Shown in pieces: positions 8,207 to 17,322 of a stretch of DNA of 63,998 bases. Every line of letters starts with the position of its first letter. The stretch's first letter is position 1. The notes under the pieces are model-generated. The model ran no database searches. It saw only the letters and a list, made by a program, of their open reading frames with translations, and was not told the origin of the DNA. Source of the stretch: Chloroflexota bacterium (GTDB lineage Bacteria > Chloroflexota > Dehalococcoidia > Lucifugimonadales > Lucifugimonadaceae); contig VXSB01000006.1 in the NCBI GenBank assembly GCA_009838175.1, positions 1-63,998 on the forward strand, in the 5' to 3' direction. The position numbers and the translations under genes were made by a program.

Positions 8207-9088
8207 TCACTCCAGCCCCAGTAACTCCAATGAGTTTCGGTTAATGATGGCTTCGATCTCGTCTTCGGGTATTGGTGGTAGGTTGTGTTCTCTGGCAAAT
8301 CTTGGGATCGCTCGTAGACCGTCCATTGTTTCTTGGGGAGTCCAGAGCGCCCAATCCGAACCGAAGAGCATCTTGTGGGTCGCGGAGAATTCGTGGAAGA
8401 CGCGCATGGCTCTCCATGCCATCCACGGTCTCGACGGCATGCCGGAGATGTCGGTCCATACATTGGGATGTTTACGCACGACCGACATGCAGTCTTCGTA
8501 CCAAGGATGAGAGGTGTGGGCGAGGATCATTTTGAGGCGCGGGAAAGCGATGGCAACTTCATCCATGGCGAGTGGGTGGGCGTATCGGAGGACGGCGTCA
8601 GGTGAAGCCGACATTCCGTTGTGAAAGACGATGGGCAGACCGTCCGATTGGAGTCGGTCAAATAGGCGGAACGCGGCGTCGCTCACCGGGTCAACCGCTT
8701 GGTAGCTGAGCGCGAGTTTTATGCCTCGACAACCCAATTCGCCGACGGCGCGGTCATACTCAGCGTCGATGTCTGGCTGCTCGGGGTGGAGTGACATGAA
8801 TGGGATGAATTTTTGAGGGTTTATCGCCGCGACTCGCGCCGCGATGTCATTCTGGTTCAGATTCTCGTCCCAACCGGCATTCCAATCAGTTAAGGGGTGT
8901 TTGTCGCCGCCTGGACGGGGAGCTATTCCGAACACTAGCGCTTTATCGACCGGCTCCATAGCCGTTGAGTACTCGCTCAGCGATCCGGCGAGCTTGACGC
9001 CGGTGCCGATGAGCGGGTTTGTGGTGACATCTTCCGGCGGCACGGCACGTTCGTGCGTCGGGTTGTGGGAGTGGACGTCGACGATCAA
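8207..9088 (-). CDS. amidohydrolase, ACMSD-like TIM-barrel (Amidohydro_2)
   Basis: Metal-dependent hydrolase or decarboxylase of the Amidohydro_2 family, 293 residues. Metal-site features are the N-terminal HSH (residues 6-8), 'IVFHNGMS' near 150 supplying the next His, 'ILAHTSHP' near 190, and 'FGSDWALW' near 240 with the final Asp. Members act on cyclic amides, lactones or carboxylated aromatics; the substrate here is unknown. Start is TTG at 9088 with GAGGG about 8 bases before it. It is divergent from citrate synthase across a 235-base gap. Related genes in sugar-acid loci often encode lactonases, which would fit the window's other enzymes, but this is only suggestive. Confidence 0.85.
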   Translation of the reverse strand: MIVDVHSHNPTHERAVPPEDVTTNPLIGTGVKLAGSLSEYSTAMEPVDKALVFGIAPRPGGDKHPLTDWNAGWDENLNQNDIAARVAAINPQKFIPFMSLHPEQPDIDAEYDRAVGELGCRGIKLALSYQAVDPVSDAAFRLFDRLQSDGLPIVFHNGMSASPDAVLRYAHPLAMDEVAIAFPRLKMILAHTSHPWYEDCMSVVRKHPNVWTDISGMPSRPWMAWRAMRVFHEFSATHKMLFGSDWALWTPQETMDGLRAIPRFAREHNLPPIPEDEIEAIINRNSLELLGLE

Positions 9089-9323
9089 AGCTATGCCCTC
9101 AAGTGTTCGATGTGTAGTTTACGGTGCAACGTGTTCAGGCGTGATTCGAAGTTGGACAACTTAACGTTTCGCAGCCGTCTCTAGGGTGTCGTGCTAACTC
9201 CATGCTCTAAAATAGGTTTAAACACATCGGACCGTAATTGACGCATATGCGATGCACGTCGCCTAGTCGGAAATCGCCGCCGGTCATCCTATCGCTGTTA
9301 ACAATAGCCAGACAAGACTTTCC

Positions 9324-10472
9324 ATGCCCAAAGATGACGAAATCAGACTCCACCGTGGGTTGAGAGAAATCTACTTCGACCGTACCGAGACCACTTTCAT
9401 CGACGGCGGCAACGGGGTTCTGGAGTATCGGGGCTACAACATTCATGATCTGGCGGAACACTCGAATTTCGAGGAGACGTCGTATTTGCTGTTGCATGGT
9501 GAGTTACCCACGCAAGAGCATCTGGATGCTTTCGACGAAGAGTTACGTAGCCAGCGTGAGTTGCCGGAGCAGGTCTTCCCGATCATCGAGGCAGTCAAGG
9601 AGTCGCACCCTATGGACGTGCTCCGGACGGCGGTCTCGGCCATGTCGGCGTTCGACCCGGATAAGGATGCTGAGTGGGACGATGTGGAGGCAACGTTCCG
9701 TAAGGGTATCCGGATGACCGCGCAGGTGCCTACGATTGTTGCGGCGCACTACAACATCCGACGCGGCAACGATCCGGTAGCTCCGAACTCGGACTTGAAC
9801 CAAGCGGCGAATTTCCTGTACATGCTTGATGGCGAGGTGCCGTCCGACGATGCGGCACAGTTGATGGACAAGGACTTGGTATTGCACGCCGACCACGGAT
9901 CGAACGCGAGCGCGTTTGCGGCCCGCGTAGTGGCGGGTACCAAAGCTGACGCCTACAGCGCGATTGCGGCGGCAATCGGCGCTTTGTCGGGACCGTCTCA
10001 TGGCGGCGCTGCTGAGAATGTGATGCAGATGGCTCGGGAGATCGGCAGCGCTGACAACGCCGAGACTTACGTAAGGAATTTATTGAGGCAGAGGATCCCG
10101 GTGATGGGGTTCGGTCACCGCGTTTACAAGGCGGAAGACCCGCGGGCGCGTCACCTACGCGAGGGTGTCAGGCGGTTGAGCGAGGAGAAGGGAGAGCCGG
10201 AGTGGTACCGCATTCTCGAAGCTGTGGTTGAGGCGATGTCTCCGTACGCACGGCGCGGTGTACACGTCAACGTCGATTTCTTTGCCGGTGTTATCTACTA
10301 CCTCAACGGCATTCCGCAGGACTTGTTCGTGCCGATCTTCGCGATTGGTCGAGTACCGGGGTGGGTCATCCAAGTCGTTGAGCAGTACCGTCGGAACATC
10401 CTTATCCGACCACTGTTGAAGTACACGGGCGGCCGGGAGCGCGACTACGTTCCGATCGCCGAGCGCGGTTAG
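9324..10472 (+). CDS. gltA: citrate synthase
   Basis: Condenses oxaloacetate and acetyl-CoA into citrate at the entry of the TCA cycle. The 382-residue length is that of the short bacterial citrate/2-methylcitrate synthases. Active-site segments are present: GPSHGGAAEN (His about 226), GFGHRVYK (His about 264) and VDFF (Asp about 317). The C-terminal arginine region is 'RIPVMGFG...RERDYVPI'. A 2-methylcitrate synthase role cannot be excluded, but no prp genes are nearby. It starts at ATG 9324 without a clear Shine-Dalgarno site. It heads a compact plus-strand run with midA-like, gcvT, gcvH, gcvPA and gcvPB. Confidence 0.93.
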   Translation: MPKDDEIRLHRGLREIYFDRTETTFIDGGNGVLEYRGYNIHDLAEHSNFEETSYLLLHGELPTQEHLDAFDEELRSQRELPEQVFPIIEAVKESHPMDVLRTAVSAMSAFDPDKDAEWDDVEATFRKGIRMTAQVPTIVAAHYNIRRGNDPVAPNSDLNQAANFLYMLDGEVPSDDAAQLMDKDLVLHADHGSNASAFAARVVAGTKADAYSAIAAAIGALSGPSHGGAAENVMQMAREIGSADNAETYVRNLLRQRIPVMGFGHRVYKAEDPRARHLREGVRRLSEEKGEPEWYRILEAVVEAMSPYARRGVHVNVDFFAGVIYYLNGIPQDLFVPIFAIGRVPGWVIQVVEQYRRNILIRPLLKYTGGRERDYVPIAERG

Positions 10473-10484
10473 TCACCTTTGTAG

Positions 10485-11660
10485 ATGCCGGAAGAATCTA
10501 CACCGGCACGTCAGATTATTGAAGCCGAGATTCGAGCGAAAGGCCCGATCACCTTTGCACGGTTCATGTGGATCGCGCTCTACGGTGAACACGGCTACTA
10601 CACCGCGTCGGCGAACGCGGGCGCAGACTATGCGACCTCGCCGCAGATGCATCCGGCGTTCGGGGCTTTGATTGCAGGGTATCTTTTCAAGACTTGGGAA
10701 GCACTCGGCGAACCGGCGACATTCGATGTTGTGGAGCTGGGTGCTGGCGATGGCGGGTTGGCGCTGGATATTCTCGATACTGTCGAGAGTGGGCAAGGTA
10801 ATGGGGATCAGGTAGATCGATTCGGTCAAGCACTTCGTTATCAGGCGTTCGACATCCGGCCTCGGGGTAATGCGCGCGGTGCTGATGAATTTCGGCGAAT
10901 GGAACCTGTTGTTGGATGCGTGATCAGTAACGAGTTGCTAGATGCCTTTCCCGCGCACATGTTCACCGTCCGCGATGGTCGGGTTTTGGAGTGTTACGTG
11001 GGTCTTGGCGACGATGGGAATTTGGTGTTTGTTGAAGGGGAGGTGTCGGATGACGAGATTGTGGATCGTGTGGGCGAATACGCCTCGATTTTGCCGGAGG
11101 GTTATCGTGGCGAAGTGAATCTCGGGATTAGTGAGTGGGCGAACAGTGTAGCGGGATTGCTCAAGAGCGGCTATGTGTTGACGATCTACTACGGATATGA
11201 GCGCGATACGTTGTATCACTCGACAAGGAGCGAGGGTTCGTTGAGGTGTTACCGCGATCACGTATTAGGACAGAACCCGTTTCGAGATGTAGGACTTCAG
11301 GACATGACTACGCATGTGGATTTCACTGCGGTCAGAGAAGAGTTGCGAAAGGTTGGTTTGAGGGAGGTATCACCCTTGTTGACGCAACGGGATTTTCTGT
11401 TTGATTTAGGGATTGGGGAGTATGTCCGGCAAGTTCGTCGGGAGTTGGTTAAATCCGTTGCTGAGACTGAAGTACACAGGCTGACGTCGGAGTTACGTGG
11501 ATTGAATTCGCTAGTGGATTCTCGAGGGCTTGGGGATTTCAGAGTTTCTCAGTTCGGGGTCAATGCGCCGTCAATTGCGATTTCGGATCTGGAGTTCGCG
11601 CCAGTGTATCGATTGCCGGCATATGCGCCTCGTCATTTGAGCTATTTTTCGTACGATTGA
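10485..11660 (+). CDS. SAM-dependent methyltransferase, MidA/NDUFAF7 family
   Basis: A 391-residue protein of the DUF185 family, whose mitochondrial member NDUFAF7 methylates an arginine of a complex I subunit during assembly. The SAM-binding GAGDGGLALDIL lies near residues 87-98. The family-defining 'SNELLDAFP' follows near 147. The N-terminal 'GPITFARFMWIALYGEHGYY' is also typical. The gene follows gltA by 12 bases and precedes gcvT by under 40, so co-transcription is likely. The bacterial substrate is not established; an arginine of the NuoD-like subunit is a reasonable guess by family. Start ATG at 10485. Confidence 0.85.
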   Translation: MPEESTPARQIIEAEIRAKGPITFARFMWIALYGEHGYYTASANAGADYATSPQMHPAFGALIAGYLFKTWEALGEPATFDVVELGAGDGGLALDILDTVESGQGNGDQVDRFGQALRYQAFDIRPRGNARGADEFRRMEPVVGCVISNELLDAFPAHMFTVRDGRVLECYVGLGDDGNLVFVEGEVSDDEIVDRVGEYASILPEGYRGEVNLGISEWANSVAGLLKSGYVLTIYYGYERDTLYHSTRSEGSLRCYRDHVLGQNPFRDVGLQDMTTHVDFTAVREELRKVGLREVSPLLTQRDFLFDLGIGEYVRQVRRELVKSVAETEVHRLTSELRGLNSLVDSRGLGDFRVSQFGVNAPSIAISDLEFAPVYRLPAYAPRHLSYFSYD

Positions 11661-11699
11661 AGGTAGTAGAGAACACTGTTGCGAGTATGCGGGATGGAG

Positions 11700-12800
11700 A
11701 TGAATAAGAGAACGCCTTTATACGAGGCTCATGTTGCGAGTGGGGCTACGATGGTCCCGTTCGGTGGTTGGGAGATGCCGGTGCGATATCCGACACGGAT
11801 CCTTCATGAGGTCGGGCAGGTTCGAAACGATGTCGGCATCTTCGACGTGTCGCACATGGCCCGGTTGGAGTTTACAGGCGCAGATTCTGGTCGGTTTTTA
11901 GATACTGTGTTGAGTGTACGGGCGTCGCGATTGGAGCATGGGCAAGGTCGCTATCACATGATCTGCAACGAGGATGGCGGGATCATTGACGATGCCATTG
12001 TTTACAACCTTGAGGCTGACCGCTACCTGCTGGTGGTAAACGCAGGGAACGCTGATGTTGACAAAGAGTGGCTGTCGTTGCAGAAGGGTCGCTTTATTGA
12101 ACGTGAAGGTGGGGATGTTGATTATGTCGATAGAACCGATGAGATCGCGATGATCGCAGTTCAAGGTCCGAACGCAGTTGCGATGCTAGGCGAGATGACG
12201 AATGGCGAGACTGACGCGATCGGACGTTTTCATGCCGGTGAGGCGACGTTGGATGGCGAGCGGATACTTGCCGCTCGTACGGGTTATACCGGCGAGGACG
12301 GGTTTGAGATCATGTTCGACAGTTCGCACGCTCCGACGATCTGGGCGATGCTGATTGAGGCCGGGGCGACTCGATGCGGCTTGGGTGCGCGAGACGCTTT
12401 GCGTTTGGAGGCTGGACTCATGCTGCATGGCGTGGACATGACCGTTGAGAACAATCCTTACGAAGCGGGGTTGCGATGGACTGTGCGTCCGAATCGATCG
12501 GAGTACCTGATGGGTGAGGTGTTGCGGAAGATCAGGGATGCCGGCACGTCCCAGAAGATCGCCGGGTTTGAGATGCGATCGCGGGGCATTGCAAGGCACG
12601 GACATGCGATCTCGATTGACGGTGAGGAGGTCGGAGTGGTGACTTCGGGATCGCACTCGCCTACGCTGGGCTCCGCCATTGCGATGGGTTACATAGACAT
12701 TGAGCATGCCGAGTTAGGGACGGGGGTGCAGATAGATGTTCGCGGGAAAACAGTGGAAGCTGAGGTGGTTCCGATGCCGTTTTATCCGCATTCGTACTGA
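11700..12800 (+). CDS. gcvT: glycine cleavage T protein (aminomethyltransferase)
   Basis: Transfers the one-carbon unit from aminomethylated lipoyl-GcvH to tetrahydrofolate, releasing ammonia. The start of the protein 'KRTPLYEAHVASGATMVPFGGWEMPVRYP' is canonical, as are the 'DVSHMARLEF' and 'YTGEDGFEI' segments and the ending region 'LRLEAG'. The ATG at 11700 gives the normal N-terminus (366 residues). In-frame alternatives are ATG 11694 and TTG 11679, and none has a clearly better ribosome site. It is followed by gcvH after 84 bases, then gcvPA and gcvPB. The dihydrolipoamide dehydrogenase (L protein) is not in the window. Confidence 0.94.
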   Translation: MNKRTPLYEAHVASGATMVPFGGWEMPVRYPTRILHEVGQVRNDVGIFDVSHMARLEFTGADSGRFLDTVLSVRASRLEHGQGRYHMICNEDGGIIDDAIVYNLEADRYLLVVNAGNADVDKEWLSLQKGRFIEREGGDVDYVDRTDEIAMIAVQGPNAVAMLGEMTNGETDAIGRFHAGEATLDGERILAARTGYTGEDGFEIMFDSSHAPTIWAMLIEAGATRCGLGARDALRLEAGLMLHGVDMTVENNPYEAGLRWTVRPNRSEYLMGEVLRKIRDAGTSQKIAGFEMRSRGIARHGHAISIDGEEVGVVTSGSHSPTLGSAIAMGYIDIEHAELGTGVQIDVRGKTVEAEVVPMPFYPHSY

Positions 12801-12884
12801 AACTCATAGGTTGCCACTTTACGTATTCGAATTTGTTATAGTCAATGCGGTTATCGACACCGGTACCGACGGAGGCAAACTGCG

Positions 12885-13262
12885 TTGTATCCAGATGATT
12901 TGAAATACTCATCCGAGCACGAATGGGCACGCGTCGGAAACGGCGCCGTGGTCGAGGTGGGAATCACCCACTATGCACAGGACACTCTTGGCGATGTCGT
13001 ATTCGTCGAGTTGCCTGAGATCGGCTCACGAGTAGATCAGTTCGACAAGTTCGGCGAGATCGAATCGGTTAAGGCGGTGAGCGATCTTTTCTCTCCCGTC
13101 AGCGGTACGGTCACCGCTGTCAATGAAGAGTTGGAGCAGTCACCCGAGCTTTGTAACTCTGACCCTTATGGCGACGGATGGATTATGGAAGTCAAACTTG
13201 ACGATCCATCAGAGCTGGACGAATTGATGGATTCCGAGACGTACCAGGGAACGCTGGAGTAG
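12885..13262 (+). CDS. gcvH: glycine cleavage H protein
   Basis: Lipoylated shuttle protein of the glycine cleavage complex, 125 residues as usual. The lipoylation site is Lys63 in 'GEIESVKAVSDLFSPVSG'. Start is TTG at 12885 with GGAGG at 12871-12875. The 84-base gap before it contains TTGCCA and, 17 bases on, TGTTAT, which could be a weak internal promoter. It is six bases from gcvPA, so the two are surely co-transcribed. Confidence 0.95.
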   Translation: MYPDDLKYSSEHEWARVGNGAVVEVGITHYAQDTLGDVVFVELPEIGSRVDQFDKFGEIESVKAVSDLFSPVSGTVTAVNEELEQSPELCNSDPYGDGWIMEVKLDDPSELDELMDSETYQGTLE

Positions 13263-13268
13263 TTTCAG

Positions 13269-14621
13269 TTGAGCAGCGTCCAGTCCCCGCATCCATTCAT
13301 TCCAAACACGCCGTCAGAGCGTGCTCAGATGCTGGCGACAATCGGCGTCGATCAATTCGATGAACTCATAACCGACATCCCTGAAGAGCATCGCAACCCT
13401 CCGTTGCGGTTGCCCGATTCGGCGTCGGAGTTGGAAGTTACGTCTCGGATGCAGGCGCTTGCGGCGCTGAACCAAGACGCGGGAACTCAACCGTCGTTTT
13501 TGGGTGGGGGCGCGTACCGGCACTTCATTCCGGCGACTGTTGGTGCGGTGTTGCAGCGCGGGGAGTTCGTGACGTCCTACACCCCGTACCAACCCGAAGC
13601 GGCGCAGGGCGTTCTTCAGAGCGGCTTCGAGTTTCAATCGGCGGTTGCTCAGATATTCGACATGGAAGTTGCAAACGCGGGGATGTACGATGGGCCGACG
13701 GCATTCGCGGAAGCCGGATTGATGGCGGCGCGCGTCAGTCGTCGGAACCGGATTTTGATTTTGGACACAGCGGACCGACGATTATTCGAGGTTGCAGAGG
13801 CGTACACACGATACCAACAGGTAGAGGTGGAGGCTATTTCTCGTGAGCGGGTGATGAATGGTGACATACCGGATGACGCGGCCTGTATAGCGTTTCAATC
13901 GCCGAATTTCTTGGGACGGATCGAAGATGTGCAGGCGCTAACGGATGCCGCGCACGATGCTGGCGCGTTATCGGTCATGCACACTTACCCGATTACGCTT
14001 GGGATGTTTAAGCCGCCCGGCGCGTTTGGGGTCGACATCGCAACCGCGGAGGGTCAACCGCTGGGCGTGCCGTTGACGTTCGGCGGCGCGTATGTGGGGT
14101 TGTTCACGACCAAGCAACGCTATATCCGGCAATTGCCGGGTCGCATCATCGGCAAGACCACTGACACGATGGGTCGGACGGGTTACACGCTGACGTTGCA
14201 GACTCGGGAACAGCACATTCGGCGCGAGCGTGCGACCTCCAATATCTGCACAAGCACACAGTTGATCGGATTGATGGTTGCGGTCTACTGCGCGACGATG
14301 GGGCCGAGCGGATTGCGGCAGGTGGCTGAGCTCTCGTATCACAAGGCGCACTATCTGGCGAATGCGATCGATGCGCTGCCCAGCTGGAAAGTTATCCGCG
14401 CAGAGGGTTCAACGTTTTTCAACGAGTTTCCGGTTCAGTGTCCCATCGCGCCAGCTGAGGTCAACCGCCGGTTGGCGGAACGAGGCATCATAGGTGGTTT
14501 GGATGTTGGGCATGTGGTGCCGAACGGTATGCTCTTCTGCGCCACGGAGATGAACAGCCGCTCTGAAGCTGATCGACTCATTGCGTCCCTGAAGGACATG
14601 GGGTACGGAGCTGCGGCATGA
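13269..14621 (+). CDS. gcvPA: glycine decarboxylase P protein, subunit 1
   Basis: N-terminal half of the split P protein, 450 residues. With subunit 2 it decarboxylates glycine and passes the aminomethyl group to GcvH. Family features include 'FLGGGAYRHFIPATV' near residue 80, 'TPYQPEAAQGVLQ' near 105 and 'GEPLG'-like 'AEGQPLGVPLTFGGAYVGLF' near 260. It starts at TTG 13269 and ends in the ATGA overlap with gcvPB, implying translational coupling and equal synthesis of the two halves. The two-gene form is found in many Gram-positive, archaeal and deep-branching bacteria. Confidence 0.95.
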   Translation: MSSVQSPHPFIPNTPSERAQMLATIGVDQFDELITDIPEEHRNPPLRLPDSASELEVTSRMQALAALNQDAGTQPSFLGGGAYRHFIPATVGAVLQRGEFVTSYTPYQPEAAQGVLQSGFEFQSAVAQIFDMEVANAGMYDGPTAFAEAGLMAARVSRRNRILILDTADRRLFEVAEAYTRYQQVEVEAISRERVMNGDIPDDAACIAFQSPNFLGRIEDVQALTDAAHDAGALSVMHTYPITLGMFKPPGAFGVDIATAEGQPLGVPLTFGGAYVGLFTTKQRYIRQLPGRIIGKTTDTMGRTGYTLTLQTREQHIRRERATSNICTSTQLIGLMVAVYCATMGPSGLRQVAELSYHKAHYLANAIDALPSWKVIRAEGSTFFNEFPVQCPIAPAEVNRRLAERGIIGGLDVGHVVPNGMLFCATEMNSRSEADRLIASLKDMGYGAAA

Positions 14622-16102
14622 GTAATAACGTGATGCCCAACGTCAGCGTTGCTGACATGCCCGACCGTAGCTTGCTGATGGATCGGTCGGTACCTGGTCG
14701 AAAAGCCATCAATCTACCTGCGCCAGACGTACCGCTCTCTGAGATGCCGGGGGATGGATTGTTACGGGAATCCGATGATTTGCAACTGCCCGAGGTGTCG
14801 CAGCTCGATGTCATCCGATATTTCACATTGCTCAGTCGACTCAATTTCTCCATAGACACGAACTTCTACCCTCTCGGGTCCTGCACGATGAAGTACAACC
14901 CGAAGCTCAACGACCAGATCGCTTCGTTGGGAGGGTTCGCCAATATTCACCCTCTGCAGGATGACGATAGCGTGCAGGGCGCGCTGGGAGTGATGTTCGA
15001 GTTGCAGCAGTGGCTCGGAGAAGCGACTGGCTTGCCCGGCGTTGGATTGGCGCCGCTCGCCGGAGCGCAGGGCGAATATGCGGGGCTCCTCATCGCACGC
15101 GCCGCCCTAAACATGCGAGGCGAATCGCATCGAGACGTTGCTTTGATACCGGACTCGGCACACGGCACGAACCCGGCTTCAGCGGCGATGGCGGGATTGA
15201 GCGTCGTAACTGTGAAGACCGACGAGTCTGGGAATGTGGATGTCGATGATCTGCGCGCGAAGGCGGATGAAAACACGTGCGTTTTTATGCTGACGATCCC
15301 GAGCACGTTGGGGTTGTTTGAGCCGAACATCATAGAGATCAACGACATAGTTCACGATGCTGGAGGATTGGTTTACGCGGATGGGGCGAACTTGAACGCG
15401 TTGCTCGGGTTGGTGAAACTCGGCGACTTGGGCGTGGACATTTGCCACTCAAATCTGCACAAGACCTTCTCGACCCCGCACGGCGGCGGAGGCCCGGGTG
15501 CCGGTCCGGTAATGGTGACCGAAGAGCTGGCTTCGTATTTGCCTGAACCGGTGGTTGTCAAGAATGATGACGGAAGTCTGCAATTAGGACGTCCCGGCAA
15601 CAGCATCGGCAAGATCAACGGCTTCCACGGTTCGTTCTCGATACTGGTGCGGGCGTACACGTATATGCAATCACTCGGCGGTAACGGTTTGCGGGCGGTT
15701 TCGGAGAACGCGGTGATCAATGCGAATTACGTTCAGGCTCAGTTGCGCGATCGGTTCGATCTCGCGGTGGATCGCATATGCATGCACGAGACAGTGTTGA
15801 GCGGCAAGCGACAGGCTGACCGCGGGGTTCCTGCGCTGAGTATTGCCAAGCGGTTGCTTGATTACGGCATCCACGCGCCGACGATGTACTTCCCGCTTAT
15901 CGTTCCCGAGGCGCTGATGGTTGAGCCTACCGAGACCGAATCGAAGGAGACGTTGGATCGTTTCGTTGCGGTCATGCAGGCGATCGACGATGAGATTGAT
16001 AGCGATCCAGACTCGGTCAATCATGCGCCGCACACTTTGCCGAACACCCGGTTGGATGAAGCGACAGCGGCTAGGCGACCGGTGTTGAGGTGGCAAGGCT
16101 AG
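14618..16102 (+). CDS. gcvPB: glycine decarboxylase P protein, subunit 2 (PLP)
   Basis: C-terminal half of the split P protein, carrying pyridoxal phosphate; 494 residues. The Schiff-base lysine is Lys282 in 'HSNLHKTFSTPHGGGGPGAG'. Other family segments are 'FYPLGSCTMKYNPK' near 85, 'AGAQGEYAG' near 148 and 'DSAHGTNPASAAM' near 180. The ATG at 14618 overlaps the gcvPA stop by four bases. It is the last gene of the plus-strand run. A 130-base gap follows before the UxuA-like gene. Confidence 0.96.
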   Translation: MSNNVMPNVSVADMPDRSLLMDRSVPGRKAINLPAPDVPLSEMPGDGLLRESDDLQLPEVSQLDVIRYFTLLSRLNFSIDTNFYPLGSCTMKYNPKLNDQIASLGGFANIHPLQDDDSVQGALGVMFELQQWLGEATGLPGVGLAPLAGAQGEYAGLLIARAALNMRGESHRDVALIPDSAHGTNPASAAMAGLSVVTVKTDESGNVDVDDLRAKADENTCVFMLTIPSTLGLFEPNIIEINDIVHDAGGLVYADGANLNALLGLVKLGDLGVDICHSNLHKTFSTPHGGGGPGAGPVMVTEELASYLPEPVVVKNDDGSLQLGRPGNSIGKINGFHGSFSILVRAYTYMQSLGGNGLRAVSENAVINANYVQAQLRDRFDLAVDRICMHETVLSGKRQADRGVPALSIAKRLLDYGIHAPTMYFPLIVPEALMVEPTETESKETLDRFVAVMQAIDDEIDSDPDSVNHAPHTLPNTRLDEATAARRPVLRWQG

Positions 16103-16232
16103 ACGGAAAAAGCCGTTTGAGTGGTATATTTGGCTCACGGTTTTATATGCCGTAAAACACTGGCAGTATCGACTGATCGACCTTTAACCGATCATCGAAG
16201 TCGCATTAGATTGGCGAGCAACGGAGGAAAGA

Positions 16233-17243
16233 ATGTACGTAGGAACCCAGGTAGCACCCAGAAACGACGATGACCTCCGCCAGTGGGCGCAACTCGGTGT
16301 CAACAATATCTGCGCCGACCCACGCGAAGGAAACGCCCATACCTGGATCCGAGACGACCTAGCCCGGTGGCGAGAACACGTCAACTCGTTCGGCATCGAG
16401 TTGGACATGATCCAGCTGCCGCTGTCTTCCACACCGATCGAGCGCGCCGAAGCGCCGAGCATCATGCTGGGGATTGATCCGGACCGAGACCGCGAGATTG
16501 AGGTAGTCAATACACTCATCGAGAACTGTGCCGCCGTCGGAATCCCTGCCGTCAAATACAACATGAACTTGATCGGCATCCCTCGTTCTGAGCGGGAGCC
16601 GGGTAGGGGAGGTTCTAGTAACTCCACTCTGCGATTCGACAAGATTGCTGACGACGACGCACCCGGCATCGCTGGCGAAGTCTCCGAAGACGAGTTTTGG
16701 GAACGGATCGACTACTTCCTTGAACGCGTAGTTCCGGTGGCGACCGAGAACAAAGTGCGAATCGCTTGCCACCCGCATGATCCTTACACACCTCCGGGTT
16801 TCCGCGGCGTCACCCGCGTGTTGGGCACCCCAGATGGTTTGAAGAAGTTTGTCGACATGCATGAGAGTCCGTATCACGGCCTCAACTTCTGCCAAGGGAC
16901 AGTCACTGAGATGCTCGACGATCCGGGCGAAGAAATCTTCGACATCATCCGCTACTTTGGGAGTCGAGAAAAGATCTTCAACGTGCACTTCCGCAACATT
17001 CGCGGGCACAAGCTCGACTTCATGGAGGTGTTCCCGGATGAGGGCAGCATTAACATGTTCGAGTGCATCAAGGTCTACCAAGAGGTGGGCTACAAGTACA
17101 TGCTGATGCCGGACCACGTGCCGCATATTGCCGGTGGAGATCCCCAAGGAACAGCGTTCGCCTTCGTTTATGGCTACATCACCGCGTTGTTGCAGGCGAT
17201 CGGCGAACCGCGCAAACAGGCTTGGGTCACCAAAGGTCCTTAA
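16233..17243 (+). CDS. UxuA-like mannonate dehydratase
   Basis: TIM-barrel protein of the UxuA family, 336 residues. UxuA enzymes dehydrate D-mannonate to 2-keto-3-deoxy-D-gluconate in glucuronate catabolism. Family signatures are 'IACHPHDPYTPPGFRG' near residue 178, 'LNFCQGTVTEM' near 215, 'NVHFRNIRG' near 250 and 'LMPDHVPH' near 288; the His and Cys residues bind the metal. It is a little shorter than E. coli UxuA (394), as many environmental homologs are, so the exact substrate is uncertain. Start ATG 16233 follows GGAGGAAAGA. Codon third positions turn C-rich from here, unlike gcvPB just before. Confidence 0.82.
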   Translation: MYVGTQVAPRNDDDLRQWAQLGVNNICADPREGNAHTWIRDDLARWREHVNSFGIELDMIQLPLSSTPIERAEAPSIMLGIDPDRDREIEVVNTLIENCAAVGIPAVKYNMNLIGIPRSEREPGRGGSSNSTLRFDKIADDDAPGIAGEVSEDEFWERIDYFLERVVPVATENKVRIACHPHDPYTPPGFRGVTRVLGTPDGLKKFVDMHESPYHGLNFCQGTVTEMLDDPGEEIFDIIRYFGSREKIFNVHFRNIRGHKLDFMEVFPDEGSINMFECIKVYQEVGYKYMLMPDHVPHIAGGDPQGTAFAFVYGYITALLQAIGEPRKQAWVTKGP

Positions 17244-17322
17244 CCGCCTGCGGCTCGCAACATCCTTTACCTTTGTTAACAGGCGCGCGCAGATGGCGGC
17301 GCTTTAGGAAAGGGCGCAACGA

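Noticed and set aside
11661..12884. Glycine riboswitch before gcvT or gcvH
   Set aside because: The gaps (under 40 and 84 bases) are too short and lack the aptamer's conserved elements.
16103..16232. dif-like recombination site near the skew change
   Set aside because: The AT-rich stretch does not show two XerC/XerD-like half-sites with a 6-base spacer.
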